Assembly: GCA_964547415.1 (NCBI GenBank)
Contig: CAZJNX010000179.1
Coordinates: forward strand, 1 to 10,138
Reading direction: 5' to 3'
DNA: 10,138 nt
Source of the DNA: CAZJNX01 sp964547415
GTDB taxonomy: Bacteria; Pseudomonadota; Alphaproteobacteria; Rhizobiales; Amorphaceae
Numbering within the stretch: position 1 is the stretch's first letter; each line of letters begins with the position of its first letter. Positions 1 through 6,798 of this stretch are shown here, one piece after another. The position numbers were made by a program, and so were the translations under genes. A model generated the notes under the pieces. That model was not told the origin of the DNA and searched no databases. It was given only the letters and a program-made list of their open reading frames with translations.

Positions 1-2
1 CC

Positions 3-1607
3 GCGCTCGACCGGCTGATCGCGGCGGGCGGCGTTCCGGCCGCGCCCGGCTTCACACCGGACGAGGCGGCCTGGTGCCGCTACGGCGGCCTCGTGGAGAC
101 GACGATCCGCACCGTCGCCGAGGCCGCGGCGGCGCTTGCGCCCGACCTCGACCCCCGTCCGCTCGCCCCGCCCGGGCCGGCCGCACCCGGCCCTCGGGCC
201 GGCTACGGACCCCGCGGCTGGGGCGACCTTGCGGACCTGGTGGCGCAGCTCTCCGCCGGCGAGGTGCGCCCATCGGAGCTGGTGGAGGCCTCGATCGCCG
301 CCGTGGAACGCCGCGACGGGACGCTCAAGGCCGTCGTCGCCCTCGAGGCGGAGCGGGCGCGGGAGGAGGCGCGGCACCTGGACGAGACGGACCCCGCCGA
401 CCGCGGCCCCCTCGCCGGCGCCCCCTACGCCCGCAAGGATCTCTTCTACCGGGCGGGCGAGCCCGCGCCCTGCGGGGCGAAGGTGCTGTCGGGGCACGTC
501 CCGGACACCAGCGCCTCCGTCATCGAGTGGCTTGACGCGGCGGGCGGCATCGACATGGGCCGCCTCGCCATGGCCGAGCTCGCCATGAGCCCGACAGGCT
601 TCAACGCCCACGAGCCCCACCCGCGCAACCCGTGGAACACGGACCACGTGCCGGGCGGCTCCTCCTCCGGGTCGGGGGTGGCGGTGGCGGCGGGCTACGT
701 TCCCTTTGCCCTCGGCACCGACACGGGCGGGTCGGTGCGCCATCCCGCCGCCGCCTGCGGCCTCACCGGGCTGAAGCCGACGCGGGGGCGGGTGAGCCGG
801 GCCGGTGCCTGGCCACTCGCCTGGACGCTCGATTCCATCGGCCCCCTCGCCCGCACCGCCCGGGACTGCGCCCTCGTCATGGAGGTGATCGCCCGGCCCG
901 ACCCGCGGGACCCGACCGTGCCCGCGTCCGCCGGCTTCCTCGCCCCGCCCCTCGAGGGGGACCTTTCCGGCGTGCGCATCGCCGTCCCGGGCGGCTACTA
1001 CGCCGAGGAGACGACGCCGGCGGTGGCGGAGGGGCTCGCGCGCGTGCGGCGCACCCTCGAGGACCTCGGCGCCGTCACCGTGGACACGACGCCGCCGGAC
1101 ATGGGCCTCACCAACACCCTCGCCCACCTCGTCCTGTCGGTGGAGGCCTCGGCCCAGCTGCGCCACCACCTCGTCTCGTCCGACTGCCCGATCGGCCGCC
1201 AGGTGCGCGACCGGGTGGAGCCGGGCCTGTTCTATCCCGCCACCCACTACGCCAACGCGCTGCGCTTCATCGCGCCCTTGAGGGCGGGCTGGCTGTCGGC
1301 GACGATGGCGGGGGCGGACGCGGTGCTGATGCCCACGATCCCCCGGGAGGTGCCGACCATCGCCGAGACGACGGGGCCGGACCTCGCCAGGACGGCCGGC
1401 GTCATCGCCCACCTGACGCGGGCGACGCGGGCGATCAACTATCTCGGCCTGCCCGCCCTGTCGGCCCCGTGCGGCTTCGATGCCAACGGCTGCCCCCTCT
1501 CCTTCCAGCTCGTCGGCCACCCGTTCGACGAGGCGCTCCTCGTCAGGATCGCCGACGCCTACCAGCGGGCGACGGACTGGCACACGCGGCGCCCCTTCGA
1601 GGCCTGA
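3..1607 (+). CDS. Amidase-signature family hydrolase, 5' end outside the window
   Basis: Probably hydrolyses a carboxamide to the acid and ammonia in the cytoplasm; the substrate is unknown. The amidase-signature Ser-cisSer-Lys triad is complete. Counting from the GTG at 93, Lys115 lies in ARKDLF (nt 435-437), the cis-Ser is Ser190 in GGSSSGSG (660-662) and the nucleophile is Ser214 in DTGGSVRHPAA (732-734). The 24-residue gap between the serines is usual for the family. The C-terminal motif YLGLPALSAPCGF and the following QLVGHPFDE are also typical. The frame is open from nt 3, so the GTG at 93 may be only an internal valine. The usual amidase start (GDLADLVAQLSAGEV) begins near residue 44, so at least 70 residues precede the canonical domain. 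They could be a fused accessory segment or ordinary N-terminal variation. The family is clear; the substrate cannot be assigned. The molybdenum-enzyme gene follows 96 bp downstream on the same strand. Confidence 0.9.
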   Translation, partial: ALDRLIAAGGVPAAPGFTPDEAAWCRYGGLVETTIRTVAEAAAALAPDLDPRPLAPPGPAAPGPRAGYGPRGWGDLADLVAQLSAGEVRPSELVEASIAAVERRDGTLKAVVALEAERAREEARHLDETDPADRGPLAGAPYARKDLFYRAGEPAPCGAKVLSGHVPDTSASVIEWLDAAGGIDMGRLAMAELAMSPTGFNAHEPHPRNPWNTDHVPGGSSSGSGVAVAAGYVPFALGTDTGGSVRHPAAACGLTGLKPTRGRVSRAGAWPLAWTLDSIGPLARTARDCALVMEVIARPDPRDPTVPASAGFLAPPLEGDLSGVRIAVPGGYYAEETTPAVAEGLARVRRTLEDLGAVTVDTTPPDMGLTNTLAHLVLSVEASAQLRHHLVSSDCPIGRQVRDRVEPGLFYPATHYANALRFIAPLRAGWLSATMAGADAVLMPTIPREVPTIAETTGPDLARTAGVIAHLTRATRAINYLGLPALSAPCGFDANGCPLSFQLVGHPFDEALLVRIADAYQRATDWHTRRPFEA

Positions 1608-1620
1608 CCGCCCCGCCTGC

Positions 1621-1649
1621 TTGACGGCCCGCGCCCGAGGCCGAACAAA
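1621..1649 (+). promoter_or_regulatory. Weak candidate promoter before the molybdenum hydroxylase gene
   Basis: TTGACG (1621-1626) matches the sigma-70 -35 consensus at five of six positions. A 17-base spacer leads to AACAAA (1644-1649), which is a poor -10 with three of six matches. It lies in the 96-bp gap after the amidase stop, so the next gene could have its own promoter instead of relying only on readthrough. This is a tentative call in very GC-rich DNA. Confidence 0.22.
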
Positions 1650-1690
1650 GGCGGGAGAACAAGGGGCCCGGGACGAGACCGGGGGCCGTC

Positions 1691-1699
1691 GAGGGGGAG
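1691..1699 (+). promoter_or_regulatory. Purine-rich ribosome binding site
   Basis: GAGGGGGAG ends four bases before the ATG at 1704. Pairing through its first GAGG gives a 9-base spacing, which is ideal. This supports 1704 as the start of the molybdenum hydroxylase gene. Confidence 0.7.
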
Positions 1700-1703
1700 C
1701 GCC

Positions 1704-3986
1704 ATGAAGGCAGCCGACGAATTCGACCGTCTCGTGCGCGGTGCGGGCCGCTACACCGCGGACCTGCCGCGGGCGGGCGCGCTCCACGCCGCCTTCGTGC
1801 GCTCCCCCCTCCCCCACGCCCGCATTCGCGGAATCGACGCCTCGGCCGCCCTCGCGATCCCGGGCGTCGTCGCCGTCCTCACCGGCGAGGACACGGCGGA
1901 CCTGTCGGGCTTTCCGGCGGTCGCCAAGCACCCGCTCCTGCCCGACGGCGCTCTCAAGGCGCCCGCGCGCCCCGCGATCCCGGCCGACCGGGCGCGCTAC
2001 GTGGGCGAGGCGATCGCCCTCGTGGTCGCCGAGACGGCCGCCGCCGCCGCCGACGGAGCGGAGGCGGTGGACGTCGACTACGAGCCGCTCGCGCCCGTCA
2101 TCGGCCCGCTGGAGGGGCCCGGCTTCTCCGCCGCCCCGCCCCTCCACGAGGCGTGCCCGGACAACCTCGTCATGGACGCCGCGATGGGCGACCCCGCCGC
2201 CTCGGAGCGGGCGCTCGCGGCGAGCGCCCACGTGGCGGAGGTCACAATCGACCTGCCGCGGGTCCTGCCGAGCCCCATGGAGCCCATGTGCGCCCGCGCC
2301 GAGTACGACGCGGCGAGCGCTACCTGGGACCTTTGGACGCCCCATCAGGGCCACCCGGAGGTGCAGGGCCCGCTCGCGGCCGTGTTCGGCGTGGCGCCCG
2401 CCACCATCCGCGTCCACGCCATCGACGTGGGCGGCGGCTTCGGCGCGCGGGTGCCCGCCTACCCGGAGCACGCGGCCCTGATGGTGGCGGCGAAGCGCAC
2501 GGGCAAGCCCGTGTGGTGGCAGGGCACGCGGTCGGAGACCTTCCAGACCGAGGCCCACGGCCGGGGCAACCGCCTCGTCGGCCGCCTCGGCCTCGACGCG
2601 GAGGGCCGCTTCACCGCCATCGACGTCGCCTTCACCGCCGACCTCGGCGCCTGGGTCACCCCCGTCGGCGCCCATATCCACGTGAAGAACGCGCCGCCCT
2701 GCCTCACCGGCTGCTACCGCATCCCGAGCGCGTGCGTGAAGGTCACGCAAGGCCTGTCGAGCGCCGTGCCCACCGGGCCCTACCGGGGCGCGGGACGGCC
2801 GGACATCGCCTGCCTCATCGAGCGACTGGTGGACGAAGCGGCGCGGGTCGCCCGCATCGACCGGATCGAGCTGCGCCGCCGCAACATCCTCAAGGCGGCG
2901 GACTTTCCCTTCGAGACCCCGCTCGGCGGGCGCTACGACAGCGGCGACTTCGGCGGCATCCTGGAAGCGGGCCTGAAGGCGGTGGACTGGGAGGGCTTTT
3001 CCGCCCGCCGCGCCGCGTCGGAGGCCGCGGGCCGCTACCGGGGCATCGGGCTCGGCACCTTCGTCGAGATCGCGGGCGGCGGCGCGGCGCCGAAGGACGA
3101 GACGCGGATCGCCCTGTCGGCCGCCGACGGGGCGCTCACCGTCCGCGCCGTCGTCACCGGCCACTCCACGGGGCAGGGGCAGGCGAGCGTCTTCTCCGCG
3201 ATCCTGGCGAAGGCCCTCGGCTGCCGCCAGGCGGACGTGTCGGTGGAGGCGAGCGACGGCTCGGAGGGCCTCGTCGGCTCGGGCGCGTTCGGCTCGCGCG
3301 CCACCGTCGCCATGGGCTGGGCGCTGACGGCCGCGGGCGGGGAGGCGAAGGCCGCCCTCGTCCGCCAGGCGGCCGAGCAGTTCGGCGTCGACCCCGAGGG
3401 CGTCTCGATCGAGGACGGGGAGGTGCGCGCCGCCGGGCAGCGCCTCGCCTCGCTCGCCGACGTGGTGGCGACCGCCACGCAGGGCGCCGCCGTCATGGAG
3501 TTCACCGGCGAGGCGCCCCAGTCGGAGAGCTTCCCGTCCGGCTGCCACGTGGCGGAGGTGGAGATCGACCCGGATACGGGCGTCGTCACCCTCCTCGACT
3601 ACGTGGCGGTGGACGATGCGGGCACCATCCTCGACGAGCGGCTCGCCCACGCCCAGGTCCACGGCGCCGTCGCCCAGGGGATCGGCGAGGCCCTGTCGGA
3701 GCGGATCGTCCACTCCACGGACGGGCAGATCGTCACGTCGAGCTTCCTCGACTACGCCATGCCCCGGGCCGACATGCTGCCCGCCTTCCGCCTCGCCTTC
3801 GCGGGCACCCCGTCCGCCAACAACCCGTTCGGCGCCAAGGGGGTCGGCGAGGCGGGGGTCGCGGGAGCGCTCGTGGCCGTCACCAACGCCGTCCTCGACG
3901 CCCTGCCCGCAGGCGTCGACCGGCGGGCGGTGCAGATGCCCTTCACCCCCGACCGGGTCTGGACCGCCCTCTCCGCCGCCGCCTGA
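1704..3986 (+). CDS. Molybdenum hydroxylase large subunit (CoxL/xanthine dehydrogenase family)
   Basis: This is the molybdopterin-cytosine-dinucleotide-binding catalytic subunit of a hydroxylase that inserts water-derived oxygen into an aldehyde or N-heterocycle. The 760 residues give a normal full length. The N-terminal ald_Xan_dh_C-like domain covers about residues 13-130 (GRYTADL, VRSPLPHARI, RYVGEAIALV). The Mo-binding domains follow, with DVGGGFGAR at 241-249, GPYRGAGRP at 358-366, the Q-loop TGQGQ at 489-493, GSGAFGSR at 525-532 and NPFGAKGVGEAG at 707-718. Glu716 in the last motif is the expected catalytic base. The loop reads PYRGAGR, like the AYRGAGR of form-II CoxL relatives, and lacks the AYxCSFR cysteine of true carbon monoxide dehydrogenase. 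The small 2Fe-2S and medium FAD subunits that normally accompany this protein are not in the window. The family is sure; the substrate is unknown. Confidence 0.93.
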   Translation: MKAADEFDRLVRGAGRYTADLPRAGALHAAFVRSPLPHARIRGIDASAALAIPGVVAVLTGEDTADLSGFPAVAKHPLLPDGALKAPARPAIPADRARYVGEAIALVVAETAAAAADGAEAVDVDYEPLAPVIGPLEGPGFSAAPPLHEACPDNLVMDAAMGDPAASERALAASAHVAEVTIDLPRVLPSPMEPMCARAEYDAASATWDLWTPHQGHPEVQGPLAAVFGVAPATIRVHAIDVGGGFGARVPAYPEHAALMVAAKRTGKPVWWQGTRSETFQTEAHGRGNRLVGRLGLDAEGRFTAIDVAFTADLGAWVTPVGAHIHVKNAPPCLTGCYRIPSACVKVTQGLSSAVPTGPYRGAGRPDIACLIERLVDEAARVARIDRIELRRRNILKAADFPFETPLGGRYDSGDFGGILEAGLKAVDWEGFSARRAASEAAGRYRGIGLGTFVEIAGGGAAPKDETRIALSAADGALTVRAVVTGHSTGQGQASVFSAILAKALGCRQADVSVEASDGSEGLVGSGAFGSRATVAMGWALTAAGGEAKAALVRQAAEQFGVDPEGVSIEDGEVRAAGQRLASLADVVATATQGAAVMEFTGEAPQSESFPSGCHVAEVEIDPDTGVVTLLDYVAVDDAGTILDERLAHAQVHGAVAQGIGEALSERIVHSTDGQIVTSSFLDYAMPRADMLPAFRLAFAGTPSANNPFGAKGVGEAGVAGALVAVTNAVLDALPAGVDRRAVQMPFTPDRVWTALSAAA

Positions 3987-3993
3987 GGCGACC

Positions 3994-4016
3994 CGGGCGA
4001 GGCTTGCCCTCGCCTG
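3994..4016 (+). terminator. Terminator-like hairpin after the molybdenum hydroxylase gene
   Basis: GGCGAGG (3996-4002) pairs perfectly with CCTCGCC (4008-4014) around a 5-base loop. A G-T wobble and a C-G pair extend the stem to 3994-4016. It starts eight bases after the stop codon. No U-tract follows directly; the nearest T-runs are CTTT at 4021-4024 and TTTTT further on at about 4049-4053. It is plausible as a transcription end or RNA-stabilising structure. Confidence 0.45.
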
Positions 4017-4099
4017 CCGCCTTTCCCGAACGCGAACCCGCAGCGTCGTTTTTCGGCCAGCCTGTCGCACCCTCCCGCGCTAGGACAAGGGTGTCGAGG

Positions 4100-4131
4100 G
4101 CGGCGTGCGGCCGGACGGGGCCGCACGCCGC
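4100..4131. repeat. 13-bp perfect inverted repeat with 6-base loop
   Basis: The left arm GCGGCGTGCGGCC (4100-4112) and the right arm GGCCGCACGCCGC (4119-4131) are exact reverse complements around the loop GGACGG. The structure lies 115 bp before the gbcA-like start codon. It could be an operator for a dimeric regulator, a 5'-leader RNA hairpin if transcription begins upstream, or a terminator without a U-tract. The pairing is seen directly; the role is inferred. Confidence 0.6.
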
Positions 4132-4147
4132 GATCGCAACCGAGGGA

Positions 4148-4159
4148 CCGTCCGGACGG
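4148..4159. promoter_or_regulatory. 12-bp perfect palindrome, possible operator
   Basis: CCGTCCGGACGG reads the same on both strands. Its right half belongs to CCGGACGGG (4152-4160), which also occurs at 4111-4119 across the loop of the neighbouring hairpin, 41 bases away. Such a pair could serve as a regulator site upstream of the operon at 4247. No known binding motif is claimed. Confidence 0.35.
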
Positions 4160-4235
4160 GCACGCACACGGGGGATCTCGCCGCCCGTGCCGGGGCCGTT
4201 CGTGCGTACCCCCTCGTTCCGTGGCTTGTCGGTGC

Positions 4236-4239
4236 GGAG
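4236..4239 (+). promoter_or_regulatory. Ribosome binding site deciding the gbcA-like start
   Basis: GGAG lies seven bases before the ATG at 4247. The same frame is open for more than 2 kb upstream, so this site, together with the start of family-like sequence, fixes the true start. Confidence 0.65.
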
Positions 4240-4246
4240 CGACACG

Positions 4247-5488
4247 ATGGACGCGCGCGATACCCTTCTGGACGGCCTCGCGAAGAGGCGGACCGGCTAC
4301 AGCCTCCCGCGGGACTTCTACGTCTCGCCGGACGTCTTCCGCCTCGACCTCGAGACGGTTTTCTACCGGGAGTGGCTGTTTGCCGGCCACGCCTGCGAGC
4401 TGCCGAAGGCCGGCAGCTACATGACCGTGAAGGTGGGCGCGTACGACGTCCTCATCGTGCGTGACGCCGAGGGCGGGATCCGCGCCTTCCACAACATGTG
4501 CCGCCACCGCGGCTCGCACATCTGCCTCGCCGAGAAGGGGGTGACCGCCAAGCTCGTCTGCCCCTATCACCAGTGGACCTACGATCTCGACGGCCGCCTC
4601 CTGTGGGCCCGCGACATGGGCCCCGCCTTCGACGCCACGGCCCACGGGCTGAAGCCGGTCCACTGCGAGACGGTGGCCGGCTTCGTGTTCATCTGCGTGT
4701 GCCCGGTCGCCCCGCCGTTCGAGCCCGTGCGCGCCATGGTGGAGCCCTACCACGCGCCCCACCGCCTCGAGGACGCGAAGGTCGCCCACGAGACCACCAT
4801 CGTCGAGAAGGGCAACTGGAAGCTCGTGTGGGAGAACAACCGCGAGTGCTACCACTGCGCGGGCACCCATCCGGAGCTGTGCCGGAGCTACCCGGATTCC
4901 CCGTCCGCCCAGCTGTCCGACGAGGTGGGAGAGGACCCCGCGTTCGCCGCCCTTTGGGACCGCTGCCGGACGCTGGGCCTGCCGGCGGGCTTCGAGATCG
5001 CCGACGACGCCCAGTACCGCGTCACCCGCCTGCCGCTCTCCCGCGGGGCCGAAAGCATGACCATGACCGGCAGGCCCGCGGTTCGCCGGCCCCTGTCGCC
5101 GCGGATCACCGGCGGGATCGGGGATCTGCCCTTCTACCACTATCCGAGCATCTGGAACCACGTGGTCGTCGACCACGCGATCTCCTTCCGCGTGACGCCG
5201 ATCGGCCCGCAGGAGACCGCCGTCACCACGAAGTGGCTCGTCCACAAGGACGCGGTGGAGGGCGTCGACTACGACGTGGAGGACCTGACGCGGGTGTGGA
5301 TCGCCACCAACGACCAGGACCGGCGGATCATCGAGGACAACCAGCGCGGGGTGAACTCGCCCGCCTATGAGCCCGGCCCCTACTCGCCCCGCCACGAGGC
5401 GGCGGTGATGGAGTTCGTGGAATGGTACTGCGGCGTCATGGAACGGCGGCTGTCGGCCGACGCGGGCGGCCTCGACAAGGTGGCCTGA
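4247..5488 (+). CDS. gbcA: Rieske oxygenase, glycine betaine demethylase GbcA-like
   Basis: This is the terminal oxygenase of a two-component demethylase, predicted to convert glycine betaine to dimethylglycine and formaldehyde with O2. In the 413-residue product the Rieske 2Fe-2S ligands are Cys85, His87, Cys105 and His108 (CRHRG and CPYHQW). The mononuclear iron site lies in ENNRECYHCAGTHPEL, with bridging Glu200 and ligands His203 and His208. Asp358 in NDQDRRIIEDNQRG is the third ligand. These motifs, together with KWLVHKDAVEGVDYDVE and the YEPGPYS near the end, closely match what I recall of Pseudomonas GbcA. Stachydrine demethylase and choline monooxygenase relatives share much of this architecture, so the substrate is less certain than the enzyme class. 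The start was chosen because upstream codons in this frame are an antiphase reading of the preceding gene and the intergenic gap. The reductase gene follows after 7 bp. Confidence 0.88.
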   Translation: MDARDTLLDGLAKRRTGYSLPRDFYVSPDVFRLDLETVFYREWLFAGHACELPKAGSYMTVKVGAYDVLIVRDAEGGIRAFHNMCRHRGSHICLAEKGVTAKLVCPYHQWTYDLDGRLLWARDMGPAFDATAHGLKPVHCETVAGFVFICVCPVAPPFEPVRAMVEPYHAPHRLEDAKVAHETTIVEKGNWKLVWENNRECYHCAGTHPELCRSYPDSPSAQLSDEVGEDPAFAALWDRCRTLGLPAGFEIADDAQYRVTRLPLSRGAESMTMTGRPAVRRPLSPRITGGIGDLPFYHYPSIWNHVVVDHAISFRVTPIGPQETAVTTKWLVHKDAVEGVDYDVEDLTRVWIATNDQDRRIIEDNQRGVNSPAYEPGPYSPRHEAAVMEFVEWYCGVMERRLSADAGGLDKVA

Positions 5489-5495
5489 CGGACCG

Positions 5496-6584
5496 ATGAC
5501 CCAACTGCCCCGTCTGCCGGAGCCCATGGAGGCTCCGCGCTGGAACGCGCTCACCGAGCCGCTCGAGTGCGTGTCGATCCTGCCGGAGACCGAGAACGTC
5601 CGCACGTTCTGCTTCCAGTCGCCGAACCGGGGCTGGTTCCACTACCACCCGGGGCAGTTCGTCACGCTCGAGCTGCCCGTCGGCCCGCGGCCGATCCATC
5701 GCACCTATACCCTGTCCTCCAGCCCGTCCCGGCCGTTCCTGCTGATGGTGACGGTCAAGGTGCAGGAGGACAGCGTCGGCGGCCGCTGGCTGTTCGACAA
5801 CGTGGTGCCGGGGACCACGCTGCGCGCCTCCGCGCCCGCGGGGATCTTCACCCCGGACCTCCACCCGGCCGACAAGTACCTGTTCGTGTCGGCGGGCTCG
5901 GGCATAACCCCGATGATGTCCATGACCCGCTGGTTCTACGACACCGGCCGCTGCTCGGACATCACCTTCATCAACTGCGCGCGCCGTCCGTCCGAGATCA
6001 TCTTCCGCGACGAGCTGGAGCGGATGGCCGCCCGCGTCCCGGACTTCCGCCTCGGATGGGTGGTGAGCCAGCCCGACCCCTACAAGGTGTGGACCGGCTT
6101 CCGCGGCCGCCTCAACGGGCTGATGCTGGAGCTCATCTGCCCCGACTACTTCGAGCGTGAGATTTTCTGCTGCGGCCCGGATGGCTTCATGCAGAACATG
6201 CGGGACGTCCTCAATCTGGCGGGCTTCGACATGACCCGCTATCACGAGGAAAGCTTCCACGCACCGATCACCCACCCCGAGGCCGCGCCCGAGCCCGACG
6301 ACGTCATCCCCGACGAGAGCCGCCTGTCCACCGTCGCCTTCGCGCGCTCGGGCGTGGAGGTGCGCTGCCGCGAGACCGACACCCTCCTAGAGGTGGCGCG
6401 GGAGGCGGGGCTCAACATCCCCTCGGGCTGCCAGTTCGGCGTGTGCGGCACCTGCAAGGTCCGCCGCCTGTCGGGCGAGACCCACATGGTCCACAACGGC
6501 GGCATCCGCGAGGAGGAGGCGGACGAGGGCTTCGTGCTGGCCTGCTGCACCAAGCCCCTCGGCCGCGTCGAACTCGACGTCTGA
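5496..6584 (+). CDS. gbcB: Flavin/ferredoxin reductase, GbcB-like
   Basis: This is the electron-transfer partner of the Rieske oxygenase, carrying electrons from NAD(P)H through flavin to a plant-type 2Fe-2S centre. The 362-residue protein has a flavin-binding barrel (about 20-125) with PGQFVTLEL and the flavin motif RTYTLSSSP at 69-77. The pyridine-nucleotide domain (about 126-250) has GSGITPMM at 134-141 and CCGPDGFM at 225-232. The C-terminal ferredoxin domain (about 275-362) has ligands Cys312, Cys317, Cys320 and probably Cys350 (CQFGVCGTC, then LACC). REIFCCGP and RYHEESF resemble GbcB as I recall it. It begins seven bases after the gbcA stop, and AAGGTGG inside the gbcA end (5477-5483) can serve as ribosome site, so translation is probably coupled. 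An in-frame ATG at 5526 is a less likely start because its GGAG is only three bases away. Confidence 0.88.
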   Translation: MTQLPRLPEPMEAPRWNALTEPLECVSILPETENVRTFCFQSPNRGWFHYHPGQFVTLELPVGPRPIHRTYTLSSSPSRPFLLMVTVKVQEDSVGGRWLFDNVVPGTTLRASAPAGIFTPDLHPADKYLFVSAGSGITPMMSMTRWFYDTGRCSDITFINCARRPSEIIFRDELERMAARVPDFRLGWVVSQPDPYKVWTGFRGRLNGLMLELICPDYFEREIFCCGPDGFMQNMRDVLNLAGFDMTRYHEESFHAPITHPEAAPEPDDVIPDESRLSTVAFARSGVEVRCRETDTLLEVAREAGLNIPSGCQFGVCGTCKVRRLSGETHMVHNGGIREEEADEGFVLACCTKPLGRVELDV

Positions 6585-6798
6585 GGACGGCGGGGCGCGG
6601 CATCCCCGGGTGGCGGCCGCTGGCTGAGTTCCGGGGGCAAGTCGTTGCCGTACCGGACGGTTCGGGCCCGCGCCGAGTGCCGCGGGGGCTTGCGTTCCGG
6701 TCCGTGGAATGGGACGGTCCGGCCGTCGGCGCGGCGCGACGGCCACCCGGCAGCCCCCTTTCGGGGCCACCTGCGGACAGTTCGAGGCCTTTTCCATC
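6585..6798. other. 214-bp gap between gbcB and the RTX protease gene
   Basis: No gene is seen here. Several GC-rich pairings are present. CCCCGG (6604-6609) pairs with CCGGGG (6631-6636) just after gbcB and could act in termination. GGCCGTC (6721-6727) pairs with GACGGCC (6738-6744) around 10 bases. GCCCC (6753-6757) pairs with GGGGC (6763-6767) around CTTTC. No clear promoter was recognised, although the protease gene probably has its own promoter within this stretch. Confidence 0.45.

Larger units (their letters stand above)
3987..4246. other. 260-bp intergenic region upstream of the gbcAB-like operon
   Basis: This gap separates the molybdenum hydroxylase from the Rieske oxygenase operon and should hold the operon's promoter. 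In order it holds a terminator-like hairpin, a more T-rich stretch (about 4041-4070), a 13-bp inverted repeat and a 12-bp palindrome. I found no convincing -35/-10 pair. The plus-strand frame that runs through it without a stop is an artefact of GC-rich composition, since its translation there is low-complexity and resembles no known domain. Confidence 0.6.

Noticed and set aside
632..1624. A 330-codon plus-strand frame inside the amidase gene
   Set aside because: It is an Arg/Gly/Pro/His-rich shadow frame in the middle of an amidase with all its catalytic residues.
1704..3986. Carbon monoxide dehydrogenase large subunit (coxL proper)
   Set aside because: The AYxCSFR loop with the active-site cysteine is replaced by PYRGAGR, and coxM and coxS are not adjacent in the window.
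2153..4246. The upstream part of the plus-strand frame that contains gbcA
   Set aside because: It is an out-of-phase reading of the molybdenum hydroxylase gene plus the intergenic gap, rich in Arg, Gly and Pro. Family-like sequence and a ribosome site begin only at 4247.
3752..5605. A long minus-strand open frame (617 codons) across the gbcA region
   Set aside because: It lies antisense to the strongly supported gbcA and hydroxylase genes and crosses their boundaries. Such frames are common in DNA this GC-rich.
6709..6798. Extending the RTX protease to the in-frame ATG at 6709
   Set aside because: The extra 30 residues are basic and compositionally like intergenic sequence. Starting at 6799 gives the familiar MCxxC N terminus.
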